Assembly (NCBI GenBank): GCA_014381825.1
Contig: JACNKX010000129.1
Span: forward strand, 1-64,000
Length of the DNA: 64,000 bases
Reading direction: 5' to 3'
DNA from: Planctomycetota bacterium
GTDB taxonomy: Bacteria; Planctomycetota; Planctomycetia; Pirellulales; Pirellulaceae
A model generated the notes under the pieces. The model ran no database searches. It worked only from the letters and a program-made list of their open reading frames with translations, and was not told where the DNA came from. This document shows positions 53,263 to 62,169 of the stretch, piece after piece. Numbering within the stretch: the stretch's first letter is position 1; each line of letters opens with the position of its first letter. The translations under genes were made by a program, and so were the position numbers.

Positions 53263-55583
53263 GCGACGAAGCCGACGCGCGAACAGCTCAAGCACAACTC
53301 TTATATACTGAAGGCATCGCGCTCGTCGAAGCGGCTGAGTTCGACCAGGCGATGACGAAGTTCGACGAAGCCGCAGTGCTTGCTCCCGACTTAGCCAGCC
53401 CGCACAACGGTCGCGGCTCCGTCCTGTTACAGCGAGGAGACGTCGAGGAAGCATTCCTTGCTTTGAACGAAGCACTACGGGTTGATCCCGCTTTTGCAAA
53501 AGCGTACTGCAATCGCGGAACCGCGTTTCAAATGCAAGGCGATCGTGAGCGAGCACTCGCAGATTTCAACGAGGCGTTGCGACTCGATTCGTCCTTGGAA
53601 GGAGCAATCCTTGGTCGAGCACGTTGCTTGCTCGACCTGCAGCGATTCGAAGAATCCATCGCGGCATTCTCTGTGTGCATTGATTCAGAATTGCAATCCG
53701 CGTGGGCCTTTTCGATGCGGGGATCGGCGTTCGCCAATTTGGAGCAACACGATGCCGCGATTGCTGATTACGATCGCGCACTTCAGCTCAATCCGAAGGA
53801 TTCGTGGTCGTACAATTGCCGTGGCTGCTTACATTACAAACTCAATGACTATGAAGCAGCCATCGCTGATTGTGGCGAATCCATCCGTTTGGCTCCTGAA
53901 TACGCGAATGCCTATATGAATCGCGGTAGGGCCTACGATCGACTAGAAGATCACGAGGTATCCATCGCCGACTATGACAAAGCGATTCAATTCGATCCAA
54001 GTGATGCCGGAGCATACTACTACCGCGCGCGAGCGTGGGACAAACAAGACCAGTTACAAAATGCCATCGACGACTTGACTCACGCGATTCGTATCGAACC
54101 GACATTTCAAAAAGCCTACAAACGCCGAGCAAAGCTGCTCGATGCTGTGGGCAAATCGGATGAAGCGGAGCAAGACTTCATCAGAGTGGCGGAATTGGAC
54201 CCCGGAAACCAAACCGAAAGTGGGAATATGACGCAACGAAAGAAGCCGATTTGGCAGATACTTGAGAAGCATTTCGCACCGTCACCGCTGGATGACATCA
54301 CGATCACGGAGCGTCGCTTTCCAGACCGCGTTCGTGCCGACTTGCAACGCGCAATCGACAAATTGATCGCGGAACAGGCGAATCTCCTTCACTTTTGCGG
54401 TGTACGGAAACAGCATAGTTTCGATGGCATGCCGTTTTCGGAGCTTCTGATTCCCGATCGCAACGATCCGGCGCTGTCGGTGCCGCCGCAGTATGAGGAA
54501 ATCGATATCGGAGAAGCGGACACGGTCAAGTGTCTCAAGCTTGGTCTTTGGCTGCTCGAACAAGGCGGTCATCGGTTCGCCTTGTTCCTTGAGCCACCAA
54601 GTCGATTCGGTCGCGAAGGCGGACTTCGCTTTCAGATGGCGACGATCAATGATGAGCCGGGCACGGCGATCTCGAATACATTCTTTAAACACTTGGAGAA
54701 TGCGGTCTTCGAGTCGACTTGCTATCGCGGCAAGATTCTTTCGCTCCGAGTGAACGAACATTACTCGGGCGTCTCGACGGGCATCTCGGTGCATAAGCTG
54801 AAGACTGTTGCACGAGAACAGGTGATTCTGCCACGTACCACGCTCGATCTACTCGAACGCAATGTCATTCAATTCGTCGGACAACGCCAGCGTCTCAACG
54901 AGCTGGGGATATCTACAAAGAAAGGTCTCCTCTTCTACGGACCGCCCGGTACGGGTAAGACGCATACGATTCACTATTTGGCGGGTGCTTTGGAGGGCCA
55001 CACGACTTTGCTCGTTTCTGCTGAACAGGTCGGACTGCTTGGAGAGTACATGACTTTGGCGAGACTACTTCAACCGAGCGTCGTCGTCCTCGAAGACGTC
55101 GACCTGATTGCACGCGACAGAACACACATGGAAAGCGCTTGCGAAGAAGTCCTACTCAACAAGTTGCTGAATGAGATGGACGGTCTGCAAGCTGACGCCG
55201 ACATTCTCTTCGTTCTCACGACGAACCGACCGGAAACGCTTGAAGCCGCTCTCGCATCGCGGCCCGGTCGAGTCGATCAAGCGATTGAGTTTCCGCTGCC
55301 CGACGCTGAGGGACGTGGAAAGCTAGTCCGCCTTTACTCTCACGGCATTCAAATCAAGAATGATGTCGTAGAGACGACCGTCAAGCGCACCGACAAAGTC
55401 AGCGCCGCGTTCATCAAGGAACTGATGCGTCGCGCGATGCAATTCCACCTGGAACGCGACGATTCGCCTGCAATCGAGATTGAGGACATCGACCGAGCGT
55501 TAGACGAATTACTTTTCAGTGGCGGCACTCTGAATCGAAAGTTACTTGGCGCGCACGTAGAGCCGCCCGGCAGCAACGGCTAA
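53259..55583 (+). CDS. TPR-AAA+ ATPase of nucleotidyltransferase operon
   Basis: The 774-residue product has about eight TPR units (about 13-320; AYCNRGTAFQMQGDRERALADFNEAL, AYMNRGRAYDRLEDHEVSIADYDKAI). A middle domain of no known family (about 325-530) follows, then an AAA+ module: Walker A GPPGTGKT (561-568), Walker B VVLEDVDL (609-616), sensor 1 TTNRP, and the arginine-finger region LASRPGRVDQAIEFPLPD. The ATPase part is of the FtsH/Cdc48 clade but there is no protease or membrane part. It is translated with the two nucleotidyltransferases. It may remodel an RNA- or protein-bound substrate for them. The convergent DinB-like gene overlaps its stop. Confidence 0.9.
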   Translation: MSDEADARTAQAQLLYTEGIALVEAAEFDQAMTKFDEAAVLAPDLASPHNGRGSVLLQRGDVEEAFLALNEALRVDPAFAKAYCNRGTAFQMQGDRERALADFNEALRLDSSLEGAILGRARCLLDLQRFEESIAAFSVCIDSELQSAWAFSMRGSAFANLEQHDAAIADYDRALQLNPKDSWSYNCRGCLHYKLNDYEAAIADCGESIRLAPEYANAYMNRGRAYDRLEDHEVSIADYDKAIQFDPSDAGAYYYRARAWDKQDQLQNAIDDLTHAIRIEPTFQKAYKRRAKLLDAVGKSDEAEQDFIRVAELDPGNQTESGNMTQRKKPIWQILEKHFAPSPLDDITITERRFPDRVRADLQRAIDKLIAEQANLLHFCGVRKQHSFDGMPFSELLIPDRNDPALSVPPQYEEIDIGEADTVKCLKLGLWLLEQGGHRFALFLEPPSRFGREGGLRFQMATINDEPGTAISNTFFKHLENAVFESTCYRGKILSLRVNEHYSGVSTGISVHKLKTVAREQVILPRTTLDLLERNVIQFVGQRQRLNELGISTKKGLLFYGPPGTGKTHTIHYLAGALEGHTTLLVSAEQVGLLGEYMTLARLLQPSVVVLEDVDLIARDRTHMESACEEVLLNKLLNEMDGLQADADILFVLTTNRPETLEAALASRPGRVDQAIEFPLPDAEGRGKLVRLYSHGIQIKNDVVETTVKRTDKVSAAFIKELMRRAMQFHLERDDSPAIEIEDIDRALDELLFSGGTLNRKLLGAHVEPPGSNG

Positions 55584-56140
55584 GGAGGACTGCCTGCCAT
55601 TTCCTGACGAGCCAACGTGATCAGCATCGCATCGGGCAGATGTTTGTGCCCTTGCTGTCGAAGCATGTTGACGAGTTGAGCAGTCGTATATTGAGCGTGA
55701 GTACAAACGTGAAGCAGCACATCTACGCGTCTCGTGCCGTGAGGCTTGCCCGGCCCTGAACTCGTACTGACTTTATACACGACTTCATCGAGTGATTCGC
55801 TAGCGAGATGGGAGAGATATTCGTTCCACCGCCGGTCGAGTGCTCCCCACTTTGATGCCAACTCGTCGAGCGACGCAATAGCAAGTTCTCCGTCCTGATT
55901 TCCCGGCAGCTTTCCCCGCACGTCACCTGGAAGAAGAGGGTCTTCGTTGCCAAGCAACGCTTCCAGCCAAACATACTCGGCAGCCAGTAAGTGTGTTAGA
56001 GTTTTCCAGATCGAACCTTGGCCGATCTCCAAGGGCTGGCGCAACTGCTGATCGAGCAGCTGTCTGGCGGCTTCAAGCAACTGCGTGTTTACCCACTGCC
56101 GGTGTTGGTGCAACCGCTGTATCAGCGCGACGGCTTGCAT
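55580..56140 (-). CDS. DinB-fold putative metal-dependent protein
   Basis: The 186-residue product (ATG 56140) has the DinB/YfiT four-helix pattern: SIWKTLTHLLAAEYVWLEALLG with H50, and a C-terminal LLHVCTHAQYTTAQLVNML with H144 and H148, making a three-histidine metal site. AAGGAGGA stands just upstream, which fixes the start; the frame opens further to 56179 but without support. The family covers thiol transferases and hydrolases, often in stress or resistance settings. Its stop overlaps the TPR-AAA+ gene by 4 nt. Confidence 0.88.
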   Translation of the reverse strand: MQAVALIQRLHQHRQWVNTQLLEAARQLLDQQLRQPLEIGQGSIWKTLTHLLAAEYVWLEALLGNEDPLLPGDVRGKLPGNQDGELAIASLDELASKWGALDRRWNEYLSHLASESLDEVVYKVSTSSGPGKPHGTRRVDVLLHVCTHAQYTTAQLVNMLRQQGHKHLPDAMLITLARQEMAGSPP

Positions 56141-56466
56141 GACAATCCTCCTTATAAGATTGATGGTTTTCCAGGTCATTCACTTTCAAGGCAATGCCGC
56201 AATTGCGACTAAAGGCCAACGATGCCAACGCGAACTTTCCAGCTACGTGTCGTGTCACCGATGCGGCAGCTCACGATTTTGGCGACACGAACTACATCAA
56301 TGAAGTTCACTCGATAACATCACTTCCTCCGGACAATCCAGCGAGCTCGTTTGAACCGATCCAGTCTTACACGGACTGCACTGAACTACCATCCATGGCC
56401 AGCACCACATTGGCCAGATCCTCTGGATCCGGAATCAGCAGACTTGTTAAACCAAGGAGGAAGACA
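56141..56466. other. 326-nt divergent intergenic region
   Basis: The DinB-like gene (minus) and a cupin gene (plus) diverge here. A plus-strand frame from 56194 is open through to the cupin gene but its product is unlike the family and it is treated as untranslated. AAGGAGGA for the DinB gene is near 56148-56155, and AAGGAGG for the cupin gene is near 56454-56460. Confidence 0.5.
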
Positions 56467-56838
56467 ATGCCGACCCCAACCGTGATCAACCTAAAAGACA
56501 AGTTCGCTCTCTTTTCTGAGCAGTGGTCGCCAAAAATCATCGCCGAGATGGACGGCTTTCATTTCAAGCTGGCCAAACTGGAAGGCGATTTCGTCTGGCA
56601 CTCGCACCCAGACACCGACGAGGCGTTTATGATCCTCGAAGGCCAGTTGCGGATCGACTTTCGCGGTGGTGCCGTCATGTTGAACAGAGGCGAGATGCTC
56701 GTCGTTCCGAAAGGCATCGAACATAAACCGTTCGCGGAATCAGAGTGCCATGTCATGGTCCTCGTCCGTGAAGGCACGGTAAACACCGGCGACAGTCCAG
56801 CACACGAAATGACCACCGATCCAGACGCGCGGATTTGA
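56467..56838 (+). CDS. Cupin-fold protein
   Basis: The 123-residue product (ATG 56467, Shine-Dalgarno AAGGAGG) is a cupin: WHSHPDTDEAFMILEGQLRIDF gives H45, H47 and E52, and LVVPKGIEHKPFA gives H86, the classical metal-binding set. The family is common and of mixed or unknown function. The preceding open frame to 56194 adds 91 residues without recognisable homology and is rejected. It is followed by the double GNAT gene after 138 nt. Confidence 0.9.
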   Translation: MPTPTVINLKDKFALFSEQWSPKIIAEMDGFHFKLAKLEGDFVWHSHPDTDEAFMILEGQLRIDFRGGAVMLNRGEMLVVPKGIEHKPFAESECHVMVLVREGTVNTGDSPAHEMTTDPDARI

Positions 56839-56976
56839 AATGAGCGAGCCCTAGGGTTTCCCAATTAAGACGTCTCTCCAAAGTGAACCAATCTCACCGT
56901 TGGGTGTCCTGCGTCCGTGTGACAATCTTCTTCCCGTACGCTTCACGCCGCCACTCCGACGACTATTGGAGAGTAG

Positions 56977-57960
56977 ATGACCGACGAACTCGTTGTCCGC
57001 CAGTTTCAGGCGTCTGATACGGATGCTGTGACTTCGCTGTGGGAAGAAGAGCTGCCAAGTTCTCAACCTTGGAACGACCCGAGACAAATCATCTGTCGCA
57101 AGAGGCAACACAACGACAAGCTGTTCTTTGTTGGCGAGAAGGATGGCCAAATCGTAGCGACGGTCATTGCCGGCTATGACGGAATTCGAGGATGGATTTA
57201 CTCGATGGCCGTTTCATCCCGCTGTCGGCGACAAGGTATTGGCCGCAAGATGCTCGTCGAAGCCGAGAACGGTCTCCTGGCCCGCCGGTGTCCAAAAGTC
57301 AATCTGCAAGTACGGGGATCGAATTCAGAAGTCATCGAGTTTTATGGCCGCTGTGGTTATGCCATTGAGGATCGGGCAAGTCTTGGCAAACCCTTACGCA
57401 CCGATTCCAGTTCGATTGTTGATCCCGTTCCGACAATTCAAGTCAACAACGACATCACTCTATCGCAGATTTCATTGGATGATCGGCCTGCCTATCTCAA
57501 GCACCTGAACGAGACCAATGCCTTTCGCGAAAACATGGTGTCGATGCCCTATCCGTACGCGGACATCGACGCCGAGCAATGGCTCTCGAAAGTCGCTCAG
57601 GAAACGCTCGATCACGATCACTGCCGCAACTGGGCAATTCGCACGAACAGCGGCGAGTTGATCGGAGCAACGGGCCTCGTTGGCATCGGCCGACGCGAGA
57701 AAGCGGAGATCGGCTACTGGCTTGCCAAGCCGTACTGGGGTCGAGGCATCGTGACTGAAGTAGTTGGTCGCCTTTGCGGATTCGCGTTCGAAGAATACGA
57801 GCTGCGCCGGATCTACGCTCGGGCCCTCACGTCCAATCCAGCCTCTGCGCGTGTTCTGAAAAAGGCCGGTTTTGAGTTAGAAGGAACGCTCCGCAGCCAC
57901 GTCTTCCGCGACGGCAAGTCGTACGATGTCTCGTTCTTTGGTTTAATGAGGTCCACATGA
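56977..57960 (+). CDS. Two-domain GNAT acetyltransferase
   Basis: The 327-residue product fuses two GNAT domains. The first (about 4-140) has the acetyl-CoA motif SSRCRRQGIGRKML and the C-terminal VIEFYGRCGYAIEDR. The second (about 155-325) is of the RimJ/RimL kind, with IGYWLAKPYWGRGIVTEVV and SARVLKKAGFELEG. Substrates are unknown; amines, antibiotics or protein N-termini are usual. A GGAG site lies about 10 nt before ATG 56977. The stop overlaps the PhzF gene start by ATGA (57957-57960). Confidence 0.9.
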   Translation: MTDELVVRQFQASDTDAVTSLWEEELPSSQPWNDPRQIICRKRQHNDKLFFVGEKDGQIVATVIAGYDGIRGWIYSMAVSSRCRRQGIGRKMLVEAENGLLARRCPKVNLQVRGSNSEVIEFYGRCGYAIEDRASLGKPLRTDSSSIVDPVPTIQVNNDITLSQISLDDRPAYLKHLNETNAFRENMVSMPYPYADIDAEQWLSKVAQETLDHDHCRNWAIRTNSGELIGATGLVGIGRREKAEIGYWLAKPYWGRGIVTEVVGRLCGFAFEEYELRRIYARALTSNPASARVLKKAGFELEGTLRSHVFRDGKSYDVSFFGLMRST

Positions 57961-58760
57961 AACTGCTCATTGTTGATGCCTTTACGAATCGCCCGTTTGC
58001 CGGCAATCAGGCGGCCGTTTGCTTGCTCGGAGAGGAGCGAGACGGCGACTGGATGCAGTCTGTCGCAGCCGAAATGAACCTATCGGAAACAGCGTTCGTT
58101 CGCCCGCTCGCGAATGGCTTCGAGCTGCGTTGGTTCACGCCGGCGATTGAAGTTGAGTTGTGTGGTCACGCTACGCTAGCGGCGGCTCACGCCCTCTGGA
58201 ATGAAGAGGTTGTGAACGCGAGTGAGCCGATTCGCTTTCATTCGAAGAGTGGCGTGCTGACTTGTAGAAACGCTGGCGAGTTCATCGAGCTAGATTTCCC
58301 GGCCCTACGTGTCGAGGAAGTCTCTCCACCAATTGGACTCTTGGAGGCATTAGGCGTGACGCCTACATTCATTGGCCGATCAAAGTTCGACAAGTTCGTT
58401 GTTGTTGATTCCGAGCAAGTCGTTCGCTCGCTAAATCCTGACTTCACAAAACTGCGACAGCTTTCGATGCGAGGCGTCATCGTTACGAGTACGTCGAGCG
58501 ATACGCGGTTCGACTTTGTATCTCGCTTTTTTGCTCCTGGCGTTGGTGTCAACGAAGATCCGGTTACGGGTTCCGCCCATTGTGTGCTTGCGCCCTACTG
58601 GGGCGATCAACTTGGAAAAACAGAAATGACGGCGTTCCAAGCCTCCGTACGTGGTGGAGTCGTCCAAGTCAAAGTGAACGGCGAGCGAGTCATCCTGGGT
58701 GGGCAAGCTGTCACATTTCTGAAAGGCGAGGTTTCGGACGTAGGTTGTCGTTTGCCGTAA
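57957..58760 (+). CDS. PhzF-family epimerase/isomerase-like protein
   Basis: The 267-residue product follows the PhzF pattern: VDAFTNRPFAGNQAAVCLL, E44 as likely catalytic glutamate in MNLSETAFV, VELCGHATLAAAHAL, and a second domain with RFFAPGVGVNEDPVTGSAHCVLAPYW. PhzF proteins isomerise small acids without cofactor; the true phenazine function holds only for a few. There is no phenazine operon here. It is co-translated with the double GNAT gene. Confidence 0.92.
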   Translation: MKLLIVDAFTNRPFAGNQAAVCLLGEERDGDWMQSVAAEMNLSETAFVRPLANGFELRWFTPAIEVELCGHATLAAAHALWNEEVVNASEPIRFHSKSGVLTCRNAGEFIELDFPALRVEEVSPPIGLLEALGVTPTFIGRSKFDKFVVVDSEQVVRSLNPDFTKLRQLSMRGVIVTSTSSDTRFDFVSRFFAPGVGVNEDPVTGSAHCVLAPYWGDQLGKTEMTAFQASVRGGVVQVKVNGERVILGGQAVTFLKGEVSDVGCRLP

Positions 58761-58802
58761 CGATCGTTCTGGTGCTCTTTCGTTCCTGAAACAATCGAGG
58801 TA

Positions 58803-58892
58803 GGAACACTGATAATCGCTCATCAACACTGATAAGACACGGTCCGGTAACGGCTCTACAATTAGCGTTAATTAGTGCCGATTAGTGTTCCC
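58803..58892. repeat. Interrupted palindromic repeat (ACACTGATAA type)
   Basis: The left part has GGAACACTGATAATCG (58803-58818) and a second AACACTGATAAG. The right part has AATTAGTGCCG and CGATTAGTGTTCCC (58879-58892). The arms pair with small bulges. The pattern of two left and two right copies suggests a dispersed intergenic element. It lies between the PhzF and NimA-like genes. Confidence 0.65.
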
Positions 58893-58924
58893 ACATTTCC
58901 ACGCTGCAAGTAACGCCAAGCTAC

Positions 58925-59578
58925 ATGACATTTGATAAAACTGATCGCAACCAAGTCAAGCGATCCCCGCAGCGAGGTCACTACGACCGCGAGACGATCT
59001 ATCGCGTTCTCGACGCTGGCTTTTTATGTCACGTTGGATTCGTTGTCGATGAACAACCGTTTGTAATACCGACGCTTTACGGCCGTGAGAACGACAACGT
59101 CTATCTGCACGGTTCCACAGCCAGTCGGATGGTTAAGAATCTTGTCACTGGGGTTCCGGTCTGTTTGACAGTGACTCACGTCGACGGGCTTGTACTGGCA
59201 CGGTCCGCGTACCATCATTCGATGAACTATCGCTCGGTCGTCCTCTTTGGCACAGCGGTCGAAGCGATGGATGACGAGAAGGATCGAGGCTTGTTCGTCA
59301 TCTCCGAACAAGTGTTGAAAGGCCGTTGGGACGAGTCGCGTCTGCCGAACGAGAAGGAGTTGAAAGCGACGACCGTTCTTCGCATGACAATCGAGAGTGC
59401 GTCGGCCAAGATCAGAACGGGGCCACCCAACGACGAGGAGGAGGATTATGCTTTGCCGATCTGGGCCGGAGTGATCCCCCTACGACAGTCGTACGGCAAA
59501 CCGGAAGCCGACCCAAAGCTGAGTGACGGAATCGAGTTGCCAAAAAGTGTTGCGAATCTATCGGGAGTTACAGAATGA
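58925..59578 (+). CDS. NimA-like/pyridoxamine-phosphate-oxidase-fold flavoprotein
   Basis: The 217-residue product belongs to the FMN-binding split-barrel group close to NimA: RGHYDRETIYRVLDAGFLCHVGFV, PFVIPTLYGRENDNVYLHGSTASRM, and SMNYRSVVLFGTAVEAMDDEKD. Characterised NimA proteins reduce nitroimidazoles, but the wider family has many unknown roles. The stop overlaps the next ATG by 4 nt (59575-59578), so it is co-translated with the DUF1572 gene. Confidence 0.9.
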   Translation: MTFDKTDRNQVKRSPQRGHYDRETIYRVLDAGFLCHVGFVVDEQPFVIPTLYGRENDNVYLHGSTASRMVKNLVTGVPVCLTVTHVDGLVLARSAYHHSMNYRSVVLFGTAVEAMDDEKDRGLFVISEQVLKGRWDESRLPNEKELKATTVLRMTIESASAKIRTGPPNDEEEDYALPIWAGVIPLRQSYGKPEADPKLSDGIELPKSVANLSGVTE

Positions 59579-60156
59579 TCAACGAACGGCCAGAAAACTC
59601 GCCGCCGCAAGACATCAAAGTCGCCGTTATCGAAAGCGTCATTGCTTCGTTTCAAGCGAACAAGGAATTCGCGGACAAAGCGGTGCGCCAATTGCCGGAT
59701 GACAAACTTCACGTATCTCTCGATGCGAATACAAACAGCATCGCTGTGATCATGAAGCACATCGCAGGGAATCTGCGCTCGCGTTGGACCGACTTCTTGA
59801 CGACTGACGGCGAGAAGCTTTGGCGGGATCGCGATGACGAGTTTGTGGATTCCTTTGCAAACCGCGAAGCGTTGCTGGCGCACTGGGAAGAGGGATGGAA
59901 TTGTCTGTTTGCGACTCTCGAAAGTCTCCAATCGGAAGACTTGTCAAAGGAAGTGACAATCCGAGGCGAGTCGCATTCCGTTCCATTGGCGCTTCACCGT
60001 TCGTTAGCTCATTGCGGATATCACATCGGGCAAATCATGATGATCGCTCGCATTTTAGCCGGTGATGAATGGGAAACGATTACGATTCCTCGCGGTGAGT
60101 CAGCAAGCTATAACCGCAAAGTTTGGGGCAGCGATTCCGTAGACGCTCAGCAGTAG
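59575..60156 (+). CDS. DUF1572 (DinB-fold) protein
   Basis: The 193-residue product has the DinB-like helical bundle with H62 in IMKHIAGNLRSRWTDFL and H146 and H150 in LAHCGYHIGQIMMIARIL, a likely metal triad. WKTW-type sequences seen in other DUF1572 proteins are replaced here by a polar tail. The function is not known. It is coupled to the NimA-like gene. About 150 nt without a convincing gene follow before the aminotransferase. Confidence 0.88.
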   Translation: MINERPENSPPQDIKVAVIESVIASFQANKEFADKAVRQLPDDKLHVSLDANTNSIAVIMKHIAGNLRSRWTDFLTTDGEKLWRDRDDEFVDSFANREALLAHWEEGWNCLFATLESLQSEDLSKEVTIRGESHSVPLALHRSLAHCGYHIGQIMMIARILAGDEWETITIPRGESASYNRKVWGSDSVDAQQ

Positions 60157-60306
60157 AACGGAGCCGCGATGAACGTTCCAGAAGTTCCGTTCGACTTCTC
60201 ATGGTTCGCGAGTCGCGCCGCGGTTTCGCGACAAGATTGAGGCGACTCGTGGACCAAATCGCCGACCCGCTTCACATGTCAAGAACAACCCAGGTGAAAT
60301 ATCCAG

Positions 60307-61434
60307 ATGAAGCTTCCACGGTTTGAACTCGATCACTGGTTCGCGGTCGCCGAAGGCCGATTCGATCTCTCGCTGAGCCACTCGGCGTGCGAAATTCAAT
60401 GCGCTGCAGACGTTCTCGATAATGCCGAGTTGAAAGCATTCGCCGAGATACCACTTGGCTACGGGCCGTTCGATGGATTGCCGGAGTTACAACGTGCGAT
60501 CGCCCGGCAATACGAGTCGATTGAGCCGGCGAATGTGCTGACTTTCAATGGTCCGAGTGAGGCGATCTATACGTTCATGCAAGCGACGCTCGAAGCCGGC
60601 AATCAAGTTGTCGTTCAGTCGCCGTTGTTTCACACGCTTCACGCAATCGCACGACAGATCGGTTGTGAAATCAAAGAGTGGCAACCGACGGACGAGTTAT
60701 CTTGCGAGTTCGATGTGGCCTCTCTTGCTGCCGTCTGCAGCTCATCGACCAAGGCGATCATCATCAACTTTCCGCATAATCCGACGGGGCAGATGATTTC
60801 GGAACGCGCACTACGACAAATCGTCGACATCGCCAATTCGGTCGATGCCATTCTGTTCAGCGACGAGGTATTCCGCTTGCTAGAACTTCCACCACAAGCA
60901 ACGTTGCCAGCCGTCTGCGATTTGTACGATAAGGGTGTCTCCATATCAGGCATGTCCAAACCGTTTGGTCTGGGCGGGCTCCGAATTGGTTGGATGGCAA
61001 CGCAACGTGAAGACATTCGTCAGGCCGCCAAGGAGTATCGCTATTACACGGCCGAGATGACGAACACACCCTGCCAATGGCTTGCCTGTCGCGCGTTAGA
61101 ACGCAAAGACGATGTACTTGCACGCAATCTGGCGTTGATTGCTGCCAACCTCAAACGTCTCGAATCGTTCGTCGAATCGCATAGCGACACGCTGCGGCTG
61201 TTTCGACCTAAAGCAGGCACGATGGCAGTGGTCGAGCAGCGAACGGCGATGACCAGTACGGAGCTCTGCGAGCGGATGCTCGACGAGGAACGGGTTTTTC
61301 TTGTACCAGGCAAGCCGCTCGGCATGTCTGATCGATTGTTGCGAATTGGGCTGGGCCGGTCAGACCTTGAAGCTGGCTTAGCGCGATTCGACCGATTTCT
61401 TAACAGGCTCGCGGAATCGGGGGAGACACAATGA
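60307..61434 (+). CDS. Class I/II PLP aminotransferase
   Basis: The 375-residue product is a fold-type I aminotransferase: YGPFDGLPELQRAIARQY, FNGPSEAIYTFMQATL, NFPHNPTG (substrate carboxylate region), DEVFRLLE, and K218 in SGMSKPFGLGGLRIGW as Schiff-base lysine. The end has LRIGLGRSD with the substrate arginine. Aspartate-type or capreomycidine-synthase-like members are similar; the substrate is open. AGGTGA lies just before ATG 60307. The stop overlaps the next gene by ATGA (61431-61434). Confidence 0.92.
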   Translation: MKLPRFELDHWFAVAEGRFDLSLSHSACEIQCAADVLDNAELKAFAEIPLGYGPFDGLPELQRAIARQYESIEPANVLTFNGPSEAIYTFMQATLEAGNQVVVQSPLFHTLHAIARQIGCEIKEWQPTDELSCEFDVASLAAVCSSSTKAIIINFPHNPTGQMISERALRQIVDIANSVDAILFSDEVFRLLELPPQATLPAVCDLYDKGVSISGMSKPFGLGGLRIGWMATQREDIRQAAKEYRYYTAEMTNTPCQWLACRALERKDDVLARNLALIAANLKRLESFVESHSDTLRLFRPKAGTMAVVEQRTAMTSTELCERMLDEERVFLVPGKPLGMSDRLLRIGLGRSDLEAGLARFDRFLNRLAESGETQ

Positions 61435-61871
61435 CTGACGCCGAGTTCCTCGCCGCTTTCGAGAGTTGCGCGTTGCCACGCGAGCAATGGACGCATCAGG
61501 CTCATGTCCGAGCTGCGTTTCTATATGCCTCGCGATCTGATTTACCAACTGCAATTAGACAGGTGCGAACAAGCATCAAGGCATACAACAAGGCGACCAA
61601 GACTCCCGAAGCAACTGACCGAGGTTATCACGAAACCATTACTGTCGCATTCATGCAAATCGTCTTTTCCGCAACGGTGCAGACGGGCCCGCATAACTCT
61701 TCGATTGAATTTTGCGAAGCCCACCCCGAGCTGTTAACGAAATTCGCCTTGCAGCAGTACTATTCCAAAGAACGGCTAATGACGCTTGAAGCCAAACGCG
61801 ACTTCGTCGCGCCGGATCTGTGCCCGCTGCCGATTTCCGCTTCCGACTCGATCACAAAACTCAACCCGTAG
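61431..61871 (+). CDS. Conserved small protein of unknown function
   Basis: The 146-residue product has QWTHQAHVRAAFLYASR (about 20-36) and RGYHETITVAFMQIV (about 64-78), with conserved histidines that could bind metal, and ends FVAPDLCPLPISASD. I recall a widespread family of this size with H-x-x-H-V and YHET motifs and no assigned function. The C-terminal residues ISASDSITKLNP look like an extension beyond the usual PLP end and come from DNA shared with the truncated GNAT frame. It is coupled to the aminotransferase gene. Confidence 0.8.
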   Translation: MTDAEFLAAFESCALPREQWTHQAHVRAAFLYASRSDLPTAIRQVRTSIKAYNKATKTPEATDRGYHETITVAFMQIVFSATVQTGPHNSSIEFCEAHPELLTKFALQQYYSKERLMTLEAKRDFVAPDLCPLPISASDSITKLNP

Positions 61872-62149
61872 GGTGCATCGCCATTCGCCCACTCAACCAT
61901 TCGGAATGTGAAATGAAACGGCTGCGGGTAGATGGTGATTCCCGAGGCTTGGGTCTGGGAAGAGTGCTGGCTAGAGCCGCGCTCGATGAAGCCAGAGCGA
62001 TCGGTTATACAGTCATGGGCCTCGATACAGCCGCGGAGATGGTCGCCGCGATCTCGCTGTACCAATCACTTGGCTTCACCGAGACGACACCGTACACGCA
62101 CTGTCAACTTGCGGGGGCGATGTTTATGGTGAAACGACTGGACGACTGA
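61820..62149 (+). pseudogene. N-terminally truncated GNAT acetyltransferase
   Basis: The 109-codon frame starts at GTG 61820 inside the previous gene and covers the second half of a GNAT fold: PVGCIAIRPLNHSECEMKRLRV, the acetyl-CoA motif SRGLGLGRVLARAAL, LDTAAEMVAAISLYQSLGF and the closing strand. Typical members have about 50 more residues at the N-terminus (first strands and helices), and these are absent from the upstream DNA. A deletion fusing two genes explains both this and the tail of the upstream protein. It may be inactive. Confidence 0.6.
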
Positions 62150-62169
62150 TCGGCTCTGGAATAAGCCAA

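Noticed and set aside
56194-56466. 91-residue N-terminal extension of the cupin gene
   Set aside because: No homology to the family and a strong Shine-Dalgarno sequence directly before ATG 56467.
60169-60240. 23-codon frame before the aminotransferase gene
   Set aside because: Too short, no motif, weak ribosome-binding site; perhaps a gene remnant but not supportable.
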